DNA of 64,000 nucleotides, from assembly GCF_039543385.1 (NCBI RefSeq), contig NZ_BAABJQ010000003.1:310001-374000 (forward strand). The letters are read 5' to 3'. Origin of the DNA: Rugosimonospora acidiphila. GTDB lineage: Bacteria; Actinomycetota; Actinomycetes; Mycobacteriales; Micromonosporaceae. The position numbers were made by a program, and so were the translations under genes. The notes beneath the pieces are model-generated. The model made no database searches. It saw only the letters and a list, made by a program, of their open reading frames with translations, and was not told the origin of the DNA. Of the stretch, positions 25,288-34,143 are shown one piece after another (positions within the stretch are counted from its first letter, which is position 1; each line of letters starts with the position of its first letter).

Positions 25288-26043
25288 CTACACCCCGCCG
25301 CCGAGCGTGACGCCACCGTCGACGGCGAGGGTCTGGCCGGTGATCCAGGCCGCGTCATCGGAGGCCAGGAACGCGACCGCGGACGCGACGTCGGGCGGTA
25401 CGCCCAGGCGGCGCAGCGGGTACGCCTGCGCGACCTGCTCCTCGCGCCCGTCGTACAGCGCCGTGGCGAACCTGGTCTTCACCACCGCGGGCGCCACCGC
25501 GTTGACCCGGACCGACGGTCCCAGCTCGACGGCGAGCTGCGCGGTGAGCTGGATCAGTGCCGCCTTGCTCACGCCGTATAAGCCGATGCCGGTGGCCGGC
25601 CGCAGCCCGGCCACCGAGGCGACGTTGACCACCGCGCCGCCGTGCGCGCCCAACCACGCCCGATGGGTCGCGCGCAACCAGCCCAGCGCGGCGATCACGT
25701 TAACCTCAACCGTCTTGCGCGCGGCGCCCAGGTCGAGGTCGAGCAGCGGCCCGTACGCGGGGTTGATGCCGGCATTGTTGACCAGGACGTCGAGCCGGCC
25801 GTACTCGCCGATCACCCGTTCCACAGTGGACAATTGGTGCGCTTCGTCGTCGGCCTTCCCGGCCACGCCGATCGCGTGCGGCGCGCCGCCGAGGGAGTCG
25901 ACCGCCTCACGCAGCCCGTCCTGTTTCCGGCCGGTCAGGCAGACCCGGCCGCCCTCCGCCACGATGCGCTGCGCGATGGCCAGGCCGATGCCACGGCTGG
26001 CGCCGGTCACCAGCGCCACGCGTCCGTCAAAGCGAGAAGTCAT
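25288..26043 (-). CDS. FabG-like short-chain dehydrogenase/reductase
   Basis: The 251-residue classical SDR has TGASRGIG (13-20), NNAG (89-92), Asn115, Ser143, Tyr156 and Lys160 (YGVSK), and a C-terminal WITGQTLAVDGGV. It is a complete, probably tetrameric NAD(P)-dependent oxidoreductase. ATG 26043 is the conserved start; a longer frame upstream is spurious. No neighbour fixes its substrate. Confidence 0.83.
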   Translation of the reverse strand: MTSRFDGRVALVTGASRGIGLAIAQRIVAEGGRVCLTGRKQDGLREAVDSLGGAPHAIGVAGKADDEAHQLSTVERVIGEYGRLDVLVNNAGINPAYGPLLDLDLGAARKTVEVNVIAALGWLRATHRAWLGAHGGAVVNVASVAGLRPATGIGLYGVSKAALIQLTAQLAVELGPSVRVNAVAPAVVKTRFATALYDGREEQVAQAYPLRRLGVPPDVASAVAFLASDDAAWITGQTLAVDGGVTLGGGV

Positions 26044-26164
26044 GTGCCACCGTACCGCCGCGGCGATGCGCGGTCCGGACCGGAAGTACGGGCCACACGC
26101 GCCCTCGATGTCCGGCATAGTGGACGTGCCGCCGTGAACCACGGCGCGAGCAGGGAGGCCAGCG

Positions 26165-26259
26165 ATGAGTGAGCGCGGCGAGCGATTCACGGGGCACCTG
26201 GTCGCGACCCTTCGCGCCGATGAGCGAGGCGAGACGCCGATGAGTGAGCGAAGCCTGTC
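26165..26259 (+). repeat. three ATGAG(T/C)GAGCG-type short intergenic repeats
   Basis: Copies begin at 26165 (ATGAGTGAGCGCGGCGAGCG), 26220 (ATGAGCGAGGCGAGACG) and 26240 (ATGAGTGAGCGAAGC). A fourth, better-preserved copy is at 59098. All resemble a small dispersed repeat of high-GC actinomycetes. The frame from 26165 could encode 39 residues, but this looks like a repeat, not a gene. Confidence 0.6.
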
Positions 26260-26276
26260 AGGGAAGGTAGGGCTCG

Positions 26277-27164
26277 ATGAGTGACTCGCAGCCCGTGCCG
26301 CTGCGCCGGGTGGATCGGGTACACACCAAGACGGTCTTCGGACCGGACACGCAGGTGGACGCGAAGGCCGTCATCATCGCACCGGACAACGTCGGGCTCA
26401 CCGACCCGTTCCTGGTGCTCAGCGAGGACTGGTTCTCCTCCGCCGGATTCAGTTGGCACCCGCACCGGGGTGTGGAGACCGTGACCCTGGTGCTCGACGG
26501 CGTACTGGAGCACGGGGACAGCCTCGGTAACGCGGGCGCGTTGGAGCCCGGCGACGTGCAGTGGATGACCGCCGGCAGCGGGATCATCCACCGTGAGCTG
26601 GCCTTTCGCGACGAGTACGCGCACACGCTGCAGCTGTGGGTCAACCTGCCCGCCGACCGCAAGCTCGTGGCGACCCGGTACCAGGATCTGCGGGCCCGCG
26701 CTCACGCGGAGTACGCGGGCGATGGCGTGAGCGTCGCGGTGGTGTCGGGTAGCTCCGGCGGCGTCACCGGTCCGGCCGCCAACCATTGGCCGATCCTTGG
26801 CCTGCTGCTCACCCTCGATCCGGCCACCGAACACCTTCAACTGCTGCCGGCCGACCACCGGGCGTTCTGTTACGTGCTGGACGGCCGTGTGACCATCGCC
26901 GGCCGCTCGGTGGAGTCGGGCCAGATCGCCTGGTCAGACCCTGTCGGCGAGGAGGAGAACGCGACCGCGCTGCCGTTGTCCACGCCGGAGGCCGACGAGC
27001 GGACCAGGGTGATGCTGTTCGCGGGCCGGCCGTTGAACGAACCGGTGGTCGCGGGCGGCCCGTTCGTGATGAACAGCAAGGCGCAGATCCAGCAGGCGTT
27101 CGCCGACTTTCACGCCGGTAAGTTCGGCGACATCCCGCGCCGAGCCCGGCTGCTCACCCGATGA
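26277..27164 (+). CDS. pirin-family cupin protein
   Basis: This is a 295-residue bicupin. The N-terminal metal site is visible: His61 and His63 in WHPHRGVETVTLV, and His105 and Glu107 in GIIHRELAF. GVLEHGDSLGN is the pirin signature. The C-terminal cupin (about 165-280) lacks the metal histidines, as in most pirins. Bacterial pirins act as quercetinases or redox/metal regulators; which applies here is unknown. ATG 26277 has GGAAGG 12 bases upstream. Confidence 0.88.
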   Translation: MSDSQPVPLRRVDRVHTKTVFGPDTQVDAKAVIIAPDNVGLTDPFLVLSEDWFSSAGFSWHPHRGVETVTLVLDGVLEHGDSLGNAGALEPGDVQWMTAGSGIIHRELAFRDEYAHTLQLWVNLPADRKLVATRYQDLRARAHAEYAGDGVSVAVVSGSSGGVTGPAANHWPILGLLLTLDPATEHLQLLPADHRAFCYVLDGRVTIAGRSVESGQIAWSDPVGEEENATALPLSTPEADERTRVMLFAGRPLNEPVVAGGPFVMNSKAQIQQAFADFHAGKFGDIPRRARLLTR

Positions 27165-27286
27165 CCCCCACGGCCGGCGGTGTACCCGCCGAGAACGCCC
27201 GGCGCCGCGCCGGCGGTGTGACCGTCCGGTACGGGCGGCCTGACCTGCGCGGGCGGCGTGACCGGGCCATGTACCCTGGGCCGAGG

Positions 27287-27706
27287 ATGTCCGGCCACGC
27301 GCACCGACGGCACCCGGCGACGCTCGTTCTCGCCGCCGCGTTGGCCTGTGCGCTGGTGTGGCTTGGCGTCCTCGCCGCCACGAATGACGATCCGATCTCC
27401 CGGGGCGACCACGCCGGGGTCGCCGTCACGCAGCAGAGCGTGCAGCACTTCGCCCAACGCGTCACCGCCCGGCCGGGGCACATCAGGGTGGGGGTCACCT
27501 CCGCTTCCCAGGGCGCGGCCGGCGGCGCCGCCCTGCGTGCCACGGCCATCGTCCTGCAGGCCCTGTTTGGCCTCGGCGCGGTGGGCTGGCGGGTCACGGC
27601 ACGGCACCGAGCACAGCTGCACGGCGTGCGCGCGCCGCCGGTCCTTTCCGCGCGGTCACGCCTCTCGCGCCGGCAACTCGCCGCCGCCAACCTCTCCATC
27701 GCCTGA
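27287..27706 (+). CDS. small hypothetical two-helix membrane protein
   Basis: The likely protein is 139 residues and starts at ATG 27287 (MSGHAHRRHPATLVLAAALA). It has two hydrophobic segments (about 11-30 and 83-102) flanking a polar loop with HAGVAVTQQSVQHFAQRVTA, and a basic C-terminus. The loop is probably outside. I recognise no family. The frame extends upstream to 27161 without a better ribosome site. It ends 84 bases before the DksA-like gene, on the same strand. Confidence 0.45.
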   Translation: MSGHAHRRHPATLVLAAALACALVWLGVLAATNDDPISRGDHAGVAVTQQSVQHFAQRVTARPGHIRVGVTSASQGAAGGAALRATAIVLQALFGLGAVGWRVTARHRAQLHGVRAPPVLSARSRLSRRQLAAANLSIA

Positions 27707-27790
27707 CCGGTCGGTTCCCGACCGCTCCACCGCCGGACACGTCCGTTCCGGCCGCATTCCCGTACCAGCCCTCCGTTCCTGGAGACCAGC

Positions 27791-28396
27791 ATGTCTGGCA
27801 CACATTTGCCCACCCCCGAACCACCACGCCCGGAACTCCTGCTCAGCCTGCCGACGCTGCGCGCGCGGCTCGAGGAGCAGCGGCAGTTCCGCATCGAGCA
27901 GATCGCCGCGCTCATGGGCGTCGGCGGCGCGCACGCCGGGTCCCTGGACGGCGTCCCCGGCGTCGATTCCGCCACCGACAACGCACAGAGCCAGGTCACG
28001 GCCGCCCTCCTGGCCGGCGCGCGGCGGGCACTGACCGACATCGAGACCGCCCTGTACCGCATCATGAACGGTCAGTACGGCTCCTGCCTGCAGTGCGGGG
28101 CACCGATCGGCATGCAGCGGCTGCGCACCCTGCCGCAGACGGCGCTGTGCGCCGACTGCCACCGGGCCCGTGGCGCCCGCGCCACCGAGGCGTCCGCCGC
28201 GGGACCGAGCCGTGGCGTGCCGGCCCGTCCGGCCTCGGTACCCGGCCCGGCCTCGACGCCCAGCCCGGCGTCGGTGCCCCGTCCGGCCTCGACGCCCGAG
28301 GGTGCGCCGGATGCCATGGCCGCCCCGACCGAGGCCGATCCGGCGGCTGGGGCCGATTCGACGGCCCGCACCCCGTCCGGATCCGTCGGGGCCTGA
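27791..28396 (+). CDS. TraR/DksA-type zinc-finger protein
   Basis: The 201-residue protein has a helical N-half (RARLEEQRQFRIEQIAALMG ... ARRALTDIETALYRIMNGQY). A four-Cys zinc finger follows (Cys99, Cys102, Cys120, Cys123: GSCLQCG ... LCADCHRA), the DksA/TraR arrangement. DksA-like proteins bind RNA polymerase through its secondary channel. The 70-residue C-terminal tail is a Pro/Ala/Ser repeat (PASVPGPASTPSPASVPRPA), unusual for the family. GGAG lies upstream of the ATG. A strong hairpin follows the stop. Confidence 0.8.
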   Translation: MSGTHLPTPEPPRPELLLSLPTLRARLEEQRQFRIEQIAALMGVGGAHAGSLDGVPGVDSATDNAQSQVTAALLAGARRALTDIETALYRIMNGQYGSCLQCGAPIGMQRLRTLPQTALCADCHRARGARATEASAAGPSRGVPARPASVPGPASTPSPASVPRPASTPEGAPDAMAAPTEADPAAGADSTARTPSGSVGA

Positions 28397-28402
28397 TTCG
28401 TC

Positions 28403-28443
28403 GGGGAGGCTGGGCCCGGGTGCGATATCCGGCCCGCCTCCCC
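28403..28443. terminator. terminator hairpin after the DksA-like gene
   Basis: GGGGAGGC (28403-28410) pairs with GCCTCCCC (28436-28443), and GGGCC (28412) with GGCCC (28431) inside. It lies 7 bases after the stop codon. Confidence 0.7.
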
Positions 28444-28799
28444 ACGCGCGACGCATTCGCCGCGAATGGCCATCCCGATCGGCGGTCCGCAGACCGATCT
28501 CGGACAGCTATGCCGCGCGGCGGAGCGTTCGCGCGCTCGAATGGGGTCGCTCGCCGGGTCCTCGCAGATCGCGGCCGCATCATCGCCGAGCGGCGCCACC
28601 GGCCATTACGTAGACTTCACTCGTCAGGACAGCCACGTGTCCTACCAACGCCCGGGCCCCGCGGCCGATCGACTGAGGTGATCAGGGCATAATCGCCGCC
28701 AGAATATTTCACATATTTGGTTTCGCCAACACTTGGGACGACGCAGCGCCTTTCGTATTCTGTCAATAGCCCTTTATGTGGCGGAAGCGAGCATTTCAG
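28444..28799. promoter_or_regulatory. intergenic region with a good sigma-70-type promoter for the DUF6745 gene
   Basis: No gene is convincing here; a 71-codon frame at 28466-28681 lacks a ribosome site and family. From 28685 the DNA turns AT-rich (AGAATATTTCACATATTTGG). TTGGGA (28733-28738), a 17-base spacer and TATTCT (28756-28761) form a plausible -35/-10 pair about 40 bases before ATG 28800. Confidence 0.5.
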
Positions 28800-30167
28800 A
28801 TGGCGAATCCTCAGGTACGCAGCCTGACGGGGGAGCAGTGGCACCTCGTCGATCAGGTGCGTGCCGAGTGGCTGACGCACGCGCTCGCGACGAGGCCCGC
28901 CGATCGTGCCGCCGCCGAGTATGCCATCGCCCGCCTGTACGAGCTGCGGGGGCTCGGACCGCCCCGGTTCGTCTGGGTGGACTCGCCGGCCAGCGGCAGC
29001 CTTGCCCTGTGGCTGCTGTCGGGAGTCACCACCGAGGAGGGCACGCCGCTGACCGCCACGCTGCGCGAGGCGCTGTCCGACCCGCTGTGGGACGCCCTGG
29101 GCGGCCGGCTGCGCGACTCCGTGTCGGCGTCGCTGGCCGAGTCCATCGCGGACCTGCTGCCCCGGACCGGCCGGCCGCGCGATCTGCTGCGCGACCCGTA
29201 CCGTTCGTTCGCCGAGGCGGCGACCGGGCTGTTCGGCCTCGACCTGCTCAGCGGCTACCCGCCCTGGTGGGAGTGGGCGACCCTGTTCCGCAACGTGCGG
29301 CGCATGCCCGAGCCGGTGCGGCGCCAGCGGCTGCGTGACGCGTCGCTGGGCGACGCGCTGCGCCGCGCGGTCGACCGGCAGCTGCACCCGTCGCTGCGCC
29401 GGACGATCGAGCGCTCCTGGGCACCGATCGACCTGGAGAACGTGCTGCGCGCGCAGCGTCAACTGCTGCGGGACGCGCTGCTGACCAAGCTCGGCGACCC
29501 GGCCGGCTGGGAGGGCGACGCGGTGCGGTCCTCGCTCGCGCGGTCGCTGCGCGCGTCGGCGACCGCCCAGCGGGGCGGCCTGGGCGAGCTCGGCTGGGTC
29601 GCGCGGTACGACCTGTACCACCGGATCGGTGCGGTCGATTACCACCCCAACGCCCTGCTGCGGCTGAACCTGGTGGCCGACGCGGTGCGGGCGGCCGGCC
29701 GCTGGTGGCCTCACCCGGCGGCGTGCGTGGTGGCGGAGCGGCCCTTCCGGCTGGCGGTCGAGCAGACGGAGTCCGGCCTGCGGCTGCACAGCGCGCAGGG
29801 GCCGGCGCTGGCCTACCGGGACGGCTTCGCCGGGTACGCGTGGCACGGCGTGCCGGTGCGCCCGCAGGTCATCGGCGGCGAGGTGACCGGCCGGGACTGG
29901 GAGCGGGAATCGGAGCCGGACGTGCGGCGGGCCATAGCGGAGCGGATGGGCTATGACTGGCTGCTCGGCCGGGTGCCGGCTCAGCGGATCGCGACCGACG
30001 AGTCCGGCACGCTCTGGCAGCTGCCGCACGATCTCGTCCTGCTCGAGGCCACGGGCGAGGCGCCCGGCGTACCGGGGCCGGCCCGGCGCCGGGTGGTCCC
30101 GGCGCCGCCCGGCCAGCGGGTACCGCGCGACGCCGCACGGGTGGCCTTCGGCGCCGAAAAACCCTGA
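28800..30167 (+). CDS. DUF6745-type protein of unknown function
   Basis: This 455-residue soluble protein fits the DUF6745 family by eye. It has LTGEQWHLVDQVRAEWLTHA near the start, FVWVDSPASG, and a C-terminal part with WWPHPAACVVAERPFRLAVE, GPALAYRDGFAGYAWHGVPV and RRAIAERMGYDWLL. Such proteins are often found near repeats or phage-like or defence loci in actinobacteria, but none is here and no biochemical role is known. ATG 28800 (MANPQ) is preferred to ATG 28776 because family members begin close to the LTxEQ motif. The C-terminal 40 residues are Pro/Arg-rich. Confidence 0.7.
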   Translation: MANPQVRSLTGEQWHLVDQVRAEWLTHALATRPADRAAAEYAIARLYELRGLGPPRFVWVDSPASGSLALWLLSGVTTEEGTPLTATLREALSDPLWDALGGRLRDSVSASLAESIADLLPRTGRPRDLLRDPYRSFAEAATGLFGLDLLSGYPPWWEWATLFRNVRRMPEPVRRQRLRDASLGDALRRAVDRQLHPSLRRTIERSWAPIDLENVLRAQRQLLRDALLTKLGDPAGWEGDAVRSSLARSLRASATAQRGGLGELGWVARYDLYHRIGAVDYHPNALLRLNLVADAVRAAGRWWPHPAACVVAERPFRLAVEQTESGLRLHSAQGPALAYRDGFAGYAWHGVPVRPQVIGGEVTGRDWERESEPDVRRAIAERMGYDWLLGRVPAQRIATDESGTLWQLPHDLVLLEATGEAPGVPGPARRRVVPAPPGQRVPRDAARVAFGAEKP

Positions 30168-30470
30168 ACCCACCCTTCGCTTGCTCCCGCGCGGGCCTCC
30201 GGTAACCACCCGTGCCGCGGTCCGGCCACTGTGCCGGCGACACTGTGCCGGTGGGCTCGACGGCGGTCGGCTCGACGGCGGTGGCGGCGTGGCGGCGGCG
30301 GCGGTGGCGGCGTGGCGGCGGTCACGTCCGCCGGGCAGGTTGCCCCTCTCCGAGGTCTTGAATGATCCGCTCGGATTGGGGATGATTAAAGACGATAAAA
30401 TCGTTCATAAGGGGCGGATGACACGGAGCATCCCGCGCGGCGGGCCTCTCGCCCCGAGGGGAGGCGTCGG
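30168..30470. promoter_or_regulatory. intergenic region with GGC-rich repeats and AT-rich promoter segment
   Basis: The first half holds two GGCTCGACGGCGGT copies (30254, 30269). Two copies of a 23-bp GGTGGCGGCGTGGCGG unit follow (30280, 30303). The second half (30350-30410) is AT-rich (GATTAAAGACGATAAAATCG) and probably carries the promoter of the debranching-enzyme gene. The ribosome site GGGGAGG lies just before GTG 30471. No gene is seen. Confidence 0.5.
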
Positions 30471-32732
30471 GTGACCATCACCCCGCACCGGCGGCCCCTG
30501 CAGCCGATGCTGCACGACCTCACGGTGACCGTGCGCGCTCCGGTCAGCGCGCTGTCCGGCCAGGATGGCCAGATCCGCGCGCGCGGCGTGCAGGGCGTCT
30601 TCTACGCCGACTGCCGCGCGCTGTCCGAGGCGGTGCTGCGGATCGACGGCATCGAGCCGGAGTCGGTTCTGCACACGCTGGACGGCCCGCACTCGGCGTG
30701 GTTCGTGGCGCTGGTCCGCGGGTTGGGCGACACCGGGCCGGACCCGACCGTGCGGGTGGACCGGCTGCGCCGGATGGCACCGGATGGGCTGTCCGAGGAG
30801 ATCCGGCTGGCCTCGACCGCGTCCGCTCCCGTGCGCGTCACCGTCACCGTCGACCTAGGCTGCGACCTGGCCGCGATGAGGTCGGTTCGCCGGGGCGGCA
30901 CCGGAGTGTCGCTGCCGGCCCGGCGGGCCGGCGCCGACCTGGTCTGGTCGACACCCGGCACCTCGGTGCGCGTCACCGCCGAGGGCGCCGAGATCTCTCC
31001 CGCCGCTGATTCCGCCATCGACCCCGGTATTGATCCCGCGATTGACCCCGGTATGGACCCCGGTATTGACCCCGCAGCCGGTTCCGCGGTGGGGGACGGG
31101 TCGGCGCGGGCCCGGCTGAGCTGGCCGGTCGACCTGCCGCCGGGCCGGACCGTGACCCTGCGCTGGCGGGTCCGGGTGGCCACGATGGCCGCCGTGGTCA
31201 CCGCGGCCGACGGGCCGGTCGAGTGGTCCACCCCCGAGGTGGTCGCCGACGACCGCCGGCTGGTCCGGCTGCTGCACCGGTCGATGGCGGACCTGGCGGC
31301 GCTGCGCCTGGCCGAGCCGTCCGGCCCCGGCGACACCTTCCTCGGCGCCGGCGTCCCGTGGTATCTGACGCTGTTCGGCCGGGACAGCATCTGGGCCGCC
31401 CGGATGCTGCTGCCGACCGGCACCGGGCTGGCCGCCGGCACGCTGCGCGCGCTGGCCCGCCGGCAGGGCGCGCGGGTCGACCCGGTGTCCGGCGAGGAGC
31501 CCGGCAAGATCATGCATGAGCTGCGGTACAGCGGCGTGTTCGCCGTGCGGGCGGGCGACGCACCGGCCGCGTACTACGGCACGGTCGACGCCACGCTGCT
31601 GTGGATTGCCCTGCTGCACGACGCGTGGCGGTGGGGGTTGCCCGAGCCGGAGGTGGCCGCGCTGCTGCCCCAGCTGCGCGCGGCGCTGGGCTGGCTGGAC
31701 CGGTACGCCGACCTGGACGGCGACGGCTTCGTCAGCTACCTCGATCGCGATGGGAGAGGGCTGGCCAACCAGGGCTGGAAGGACTCCGGGGACTCGGTGC
31801 GCTTCCGCGACGGCACGATCGCGCGGGGCCCGATCGCGCTGTGCGAGGTGCAGGGCTACGCGTACCAGGCCGCGCTGCACGGTGCGGCGCTGCTGTCCGC
31901 CTTCGATCAGCCCGGGGCGCGGCACTGGCGGGAGTACGCGGCCGACCTGGCGCGGCGGTTCCGGGCGAGATTCTGGGTGGACGGGCCGCTCGGGCCGTAC
32001 CCGGCCCTGGCTCTGGATCGCGACGGCCGCCCGGTGGACTCGCTGACCAGCAACATCGGTCACCTGCTGGGCACCGGCCTGCTCGACGAGGCGGAGTCCG
32101 GGCACGTGGCGCGGGCGCTGGCCGGGCCCGCCCTGTCCGGCGGCTACGGCCTGCGCACCATGTCCACCGAAGACGCCGGATTCAGCCCACTGTCCTACCA
32201 CTGCGGCTCGGTGTGGCCGCACGACACGGCGATCGCCGTGGCCGGGCTGGCCCGGGCCGGGTTCGGTGCGGAGGCCGCCCGGCTGGCCGACGGCGTCCTG
32301 GCCGCGGCCGAGTCCTTCGGGTACCGGCTGCCCGAACTGTACGGCGGCGACGACCGCGAGACGCCGGGCCGCCCGGTGCCGTACCCGATGGCGTGTCACC
32401 CGCAGGCGTGGTCGGCCGCCGCCGGGGTGGCGATCCTGGCGGCGGCGCTGGGCCTGGAGCCCGACGTACCGGCCGGGGAGTTGCGCCTGCGGCCGATGCC
32501 CGGTGCGCCCCTGGGCGCCATCGCGGCGCGGGGGCTGCGGGTGGCCGGGGCGGCGGTGGGCGCCACGCTGGACGGCACCGGCCGGATCATCGTCGACGGG
32601 CTGCCGGGCTCGGTACGGGTGGTGGGCCCGGCGGCGCCGGCGATCCCGGCCCAGGCGCACGACGGCGGGCCGGGCCCGGCCGTGCCGTCCGTGGCCGTCG
32701 CCGGGCCGGGTGGCGGACCGCCGCCGAACTAG
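30471..32732 (+). CDS. glycogen debranching-like enzyme (GDE_N_bis plus (alpha/alpha)6 glucosidase fold)
   Basis: The 753-residue protein has an N-terminal beta-domain of glycogen-debranching type (QGVFYADCRALSEAVLRIDG). A C-terminal helical barrel (about 270-700) follows with WYLTLFGRDSIWAARM, LANQGWKDSGDSVRF and MACHPQAWSAAAG. The family is annotated as amylo-alpha-1,6-glucosidase; several members act on other glycosides, so the substrate is uncertain. In-frame DPGIDPAID repeats (about residues 182-205) interrupt the N-domain. GTG 30471 has GGGGAGG upstream. Its stop overlaps the stop of the converging GNAT gene by 4 bases. A shift of composition is not evident. Confidence 0.82.
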   Translation: MTITPHRRPLQPMLHDLTVTVRAPVSALSGQDGQIRARGVQGVFYADCRALSEAVLRIDGIEPESVLHTLDGPHSAWFVALVRGLGDTGPDPTVRVDRLRRMAPDGLSEEIRLASTASAPVRVTVTVDLGCDLAAMRSVRRGGTGVSLPARRAGADLVWSTPGTSVRVTAEGAEISPAADSAIDPGIDPAIDPGMDPGIDPAAGSAVGDGSARARLSWPVDLPPGRTVTLRWRVRVATMAAVVTAADGPVEWSTPEVVADDRRLVRLLHRSMADLAALRLAEPSGPGDTFLGAGVPWYLTLFGRDSIWAARMLLPTGTGLAAGTLRALARRQGARVDPVSGEEPGKIMHELRYSGVFAVRAGDAPAAYYGTVDATLLWIALLHDAWRWGLPEPEVAALLPQLRAALGWLDRYADLDGDGFVSYLDRDGRGLANQGWKDSGDSVRFRDGTIARGPIALCEVQGYAYQAALHGAALLSAFDQPGARHWREYAADLARRFRARFWVDGPLGPYPALALDRDGRPVDSLTSNIGHLLGTGLLDEAESGHVARALAGPALSGGYGLRTMSTEDAGFSPLSYHCGSVWPHDTAIAVAGLARAGFGAEAARLADGVLAAAESFGYRLPELYGGDDRETPGRPVPYPMACHPQAWSAAAGVAILAAALGLEPDVPAGELRLRPMPGAPLGAIAARGLRVAGAAVGATLDGTGRIIVDGLPGSVRVVGPAAPAIPAQAHDGGPGPAVPSVAVAGPGGGPPPN

Positions 32733-33493
32733 CGGGGCAGTGGCTTGGCCATACCGACGTCATCGACGTACCGACCGTCGATCAGGAACTCGTCGACACC
32801 GCGGTTCTCGATGGCGTACCCGTGGCGCTCGTAGAGCCGGATCGCGGTCGGGTTACTGCCCAGGACGCTCAGGCTCAGCTTCCGGGCGCCCTTGTCGACG
32901 GCCGTCCGTTCGGCCGCGGCCAGCAGCGCCGACGCGACGCCCATCCGGCGCGCGTCCGGTGCCACCACCAGCCCGATGATCGCGTAGACGCCGTCGCCCT
33001 CGACCAGTTCGTACTTGGGTCGTGTGCAGACCCGGCCGACCAGCTCCCCGCCGAGCTGCGCGACCAGGTGGTGCTCCGGCACCTTGCTGTCGCGGAAGAA
33101 CGACTCCCGCTGCTCGGTGTGGAATGACGGAAAGCCCGACCCGGCGGTCCACGACGTGGCGTCGAGATCGAGCAGTGCGGCGTCGTCCGCGAGCGTCGCG
33201 GGGCGCACCAGGGGAGCCCAGTCGACCGCGAGCTCGTCCTGCGTGGCGAAGCGCAGCAGGTGGCGGGCGATGACGTCCTGCACCCCGGTCAGGTCCTCGG
33301 CGTTGCTGGCCCTGGCGACCAGGTCGATCCGGTCGGCCGACGGCACGAGCGAGCACGCGCCCAGGCTCAGCGTGACGCTGCCGCGTCCCTCGTCGTCCAG
33401 GTCGGCGGGCGCCCCATGGCTCAGGTGGGAGACCAGCTGTTTGACGTAGCGGTCGGGGCGGGTGGTGGCGATCCGCGCGGCCGAGTAGTACAT
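32729..33493 (-). CDS. DUF2218-GNAT fusion acetyltransferase
   Basis: This 254-residue protein joins two domains. Residues 1-95 match DUF2218 (AARIATTRPDRYVKQLVSHL ... DVIARHLLRFATQDELAVDW), which usually forms a small separate protein. Residues 96-254 are a GNAT acetyltransferase with the acetyl-CoA loop VVAPDARRMGVASALL and NPTAIRLYERHGY near the end. Acceptor unknown. DUF2218 often occurs near iron or siderophore genes, so a metal link is possible but speculative. ATG 33493 begins at the conserved DUF2218 N-terminus. Confidence 0.78.
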   Translation of the reverse strand: MYYSAARIATTRPDRYVKQLVSHLSHGAPADLDDEGRGSVTLSLGACSLVPSADRIDLVARASNAEDLTGVQDVIARHLLRFATQDELAVDWAPLVRPATLADDAALLDLDATSWTAGSGFPSFHTEQRESFFRDSKVPEHHLVAQLGGELVGRVCTRPKYELVEGDGVYAIIGLVVAPDARRMGVASALLAAAERTAVDKGARKLSLSVLGSNPTAIRLYERHGYAIENRGVDEFLIDGRYVDDVGMAKPLPR

Positions 33494-34143
33494 CGATCAT
33501 CGCCCTTCATGCCGTTGGGGAGCGGTCGGCTCCCGCCGGGGTGGCCGGTGACATCGGGGGCAATGGTCAACACTGATTGTCGATCTGTCAACCGGCGGGA
33601 AACTGTCCCGGATGGCGCGGCCCGGTAACGGCCCCGCCGAACCGGTACGCCTCCCGCTGGGTCGGGTTGCGCGGGAACGAACGAACGCCGCTTTTCGAAT
33701 GCGCGCATTCGCCGGTATCGGGCTCGCCCGGTGCGTCTCGCGGCGAATCGGAAACCGCACGATATCCGGCGTCTGGGATGAGCGGGCGCACCGAACGAAT
33801 TGGCGGCCATGCAGGCCGGGAGGCGTCGTAGCGGAGCACGGGATTCGATAGGCGAGGCGTGACATCATCCGGGTGGAAACGTCCACGTACCTGCCTATCC
33901 GGTCGATGTCTCCGCCGATCCTTCAAACCCTGATCTGTCGTGAGCCGGGTCACGAGAAGAGCGCGATAAGGCGCCGAGCGAGCCTACTTCGATGCGGTCT
34001 GGCCAGCTAAAATAGATGTCAATCGTTCATTGTGTCATGCAATTAATTCGTCTCGATTGTGCTGAGCCAATAATCCTGGAATGCCCTTTAGAGGGGGTCG
34101 GTTGTACCGTGGCGTCCGTCCCCCGAAAAGAAAAGGAACCATT
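33494..34143. promoter_or_regulatory. 650-bp intergenic region, AT-rich at its right end
   Basis: Several short frames overlap on both strands, none with a ribosome site or recognisable protein. The left part has GGTCAAC/GTCAACC boxes (33565, 33587) on the GNAT side. The right part (33990-34085) is strikingly AT-rich (CTAAAATAGATGTCAATCG) and probably carries the promoter for the secreted gene at 34144. That gene has AAAAGGAA as ribosome site. Confidence 0.45.

Noticed and set aside
26165..26284. 39-residue frame MSERGERFTG... before pirin
   Set aside because: It is built from three short dispersed repeats and lacks a ribosome site.
28466..28681. 71-codon plus-strand frame
   Set aside because: No ribosome site, no recognisable family, and it overlaps the promoter-like AT-rich region only at its end. 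It is more likely noncoding.
33497..33953. Several overlapping 70-130-codon frames on both strands
   Set aside because: None has a ribosome site, a family resemblance or consistent codon pattern.
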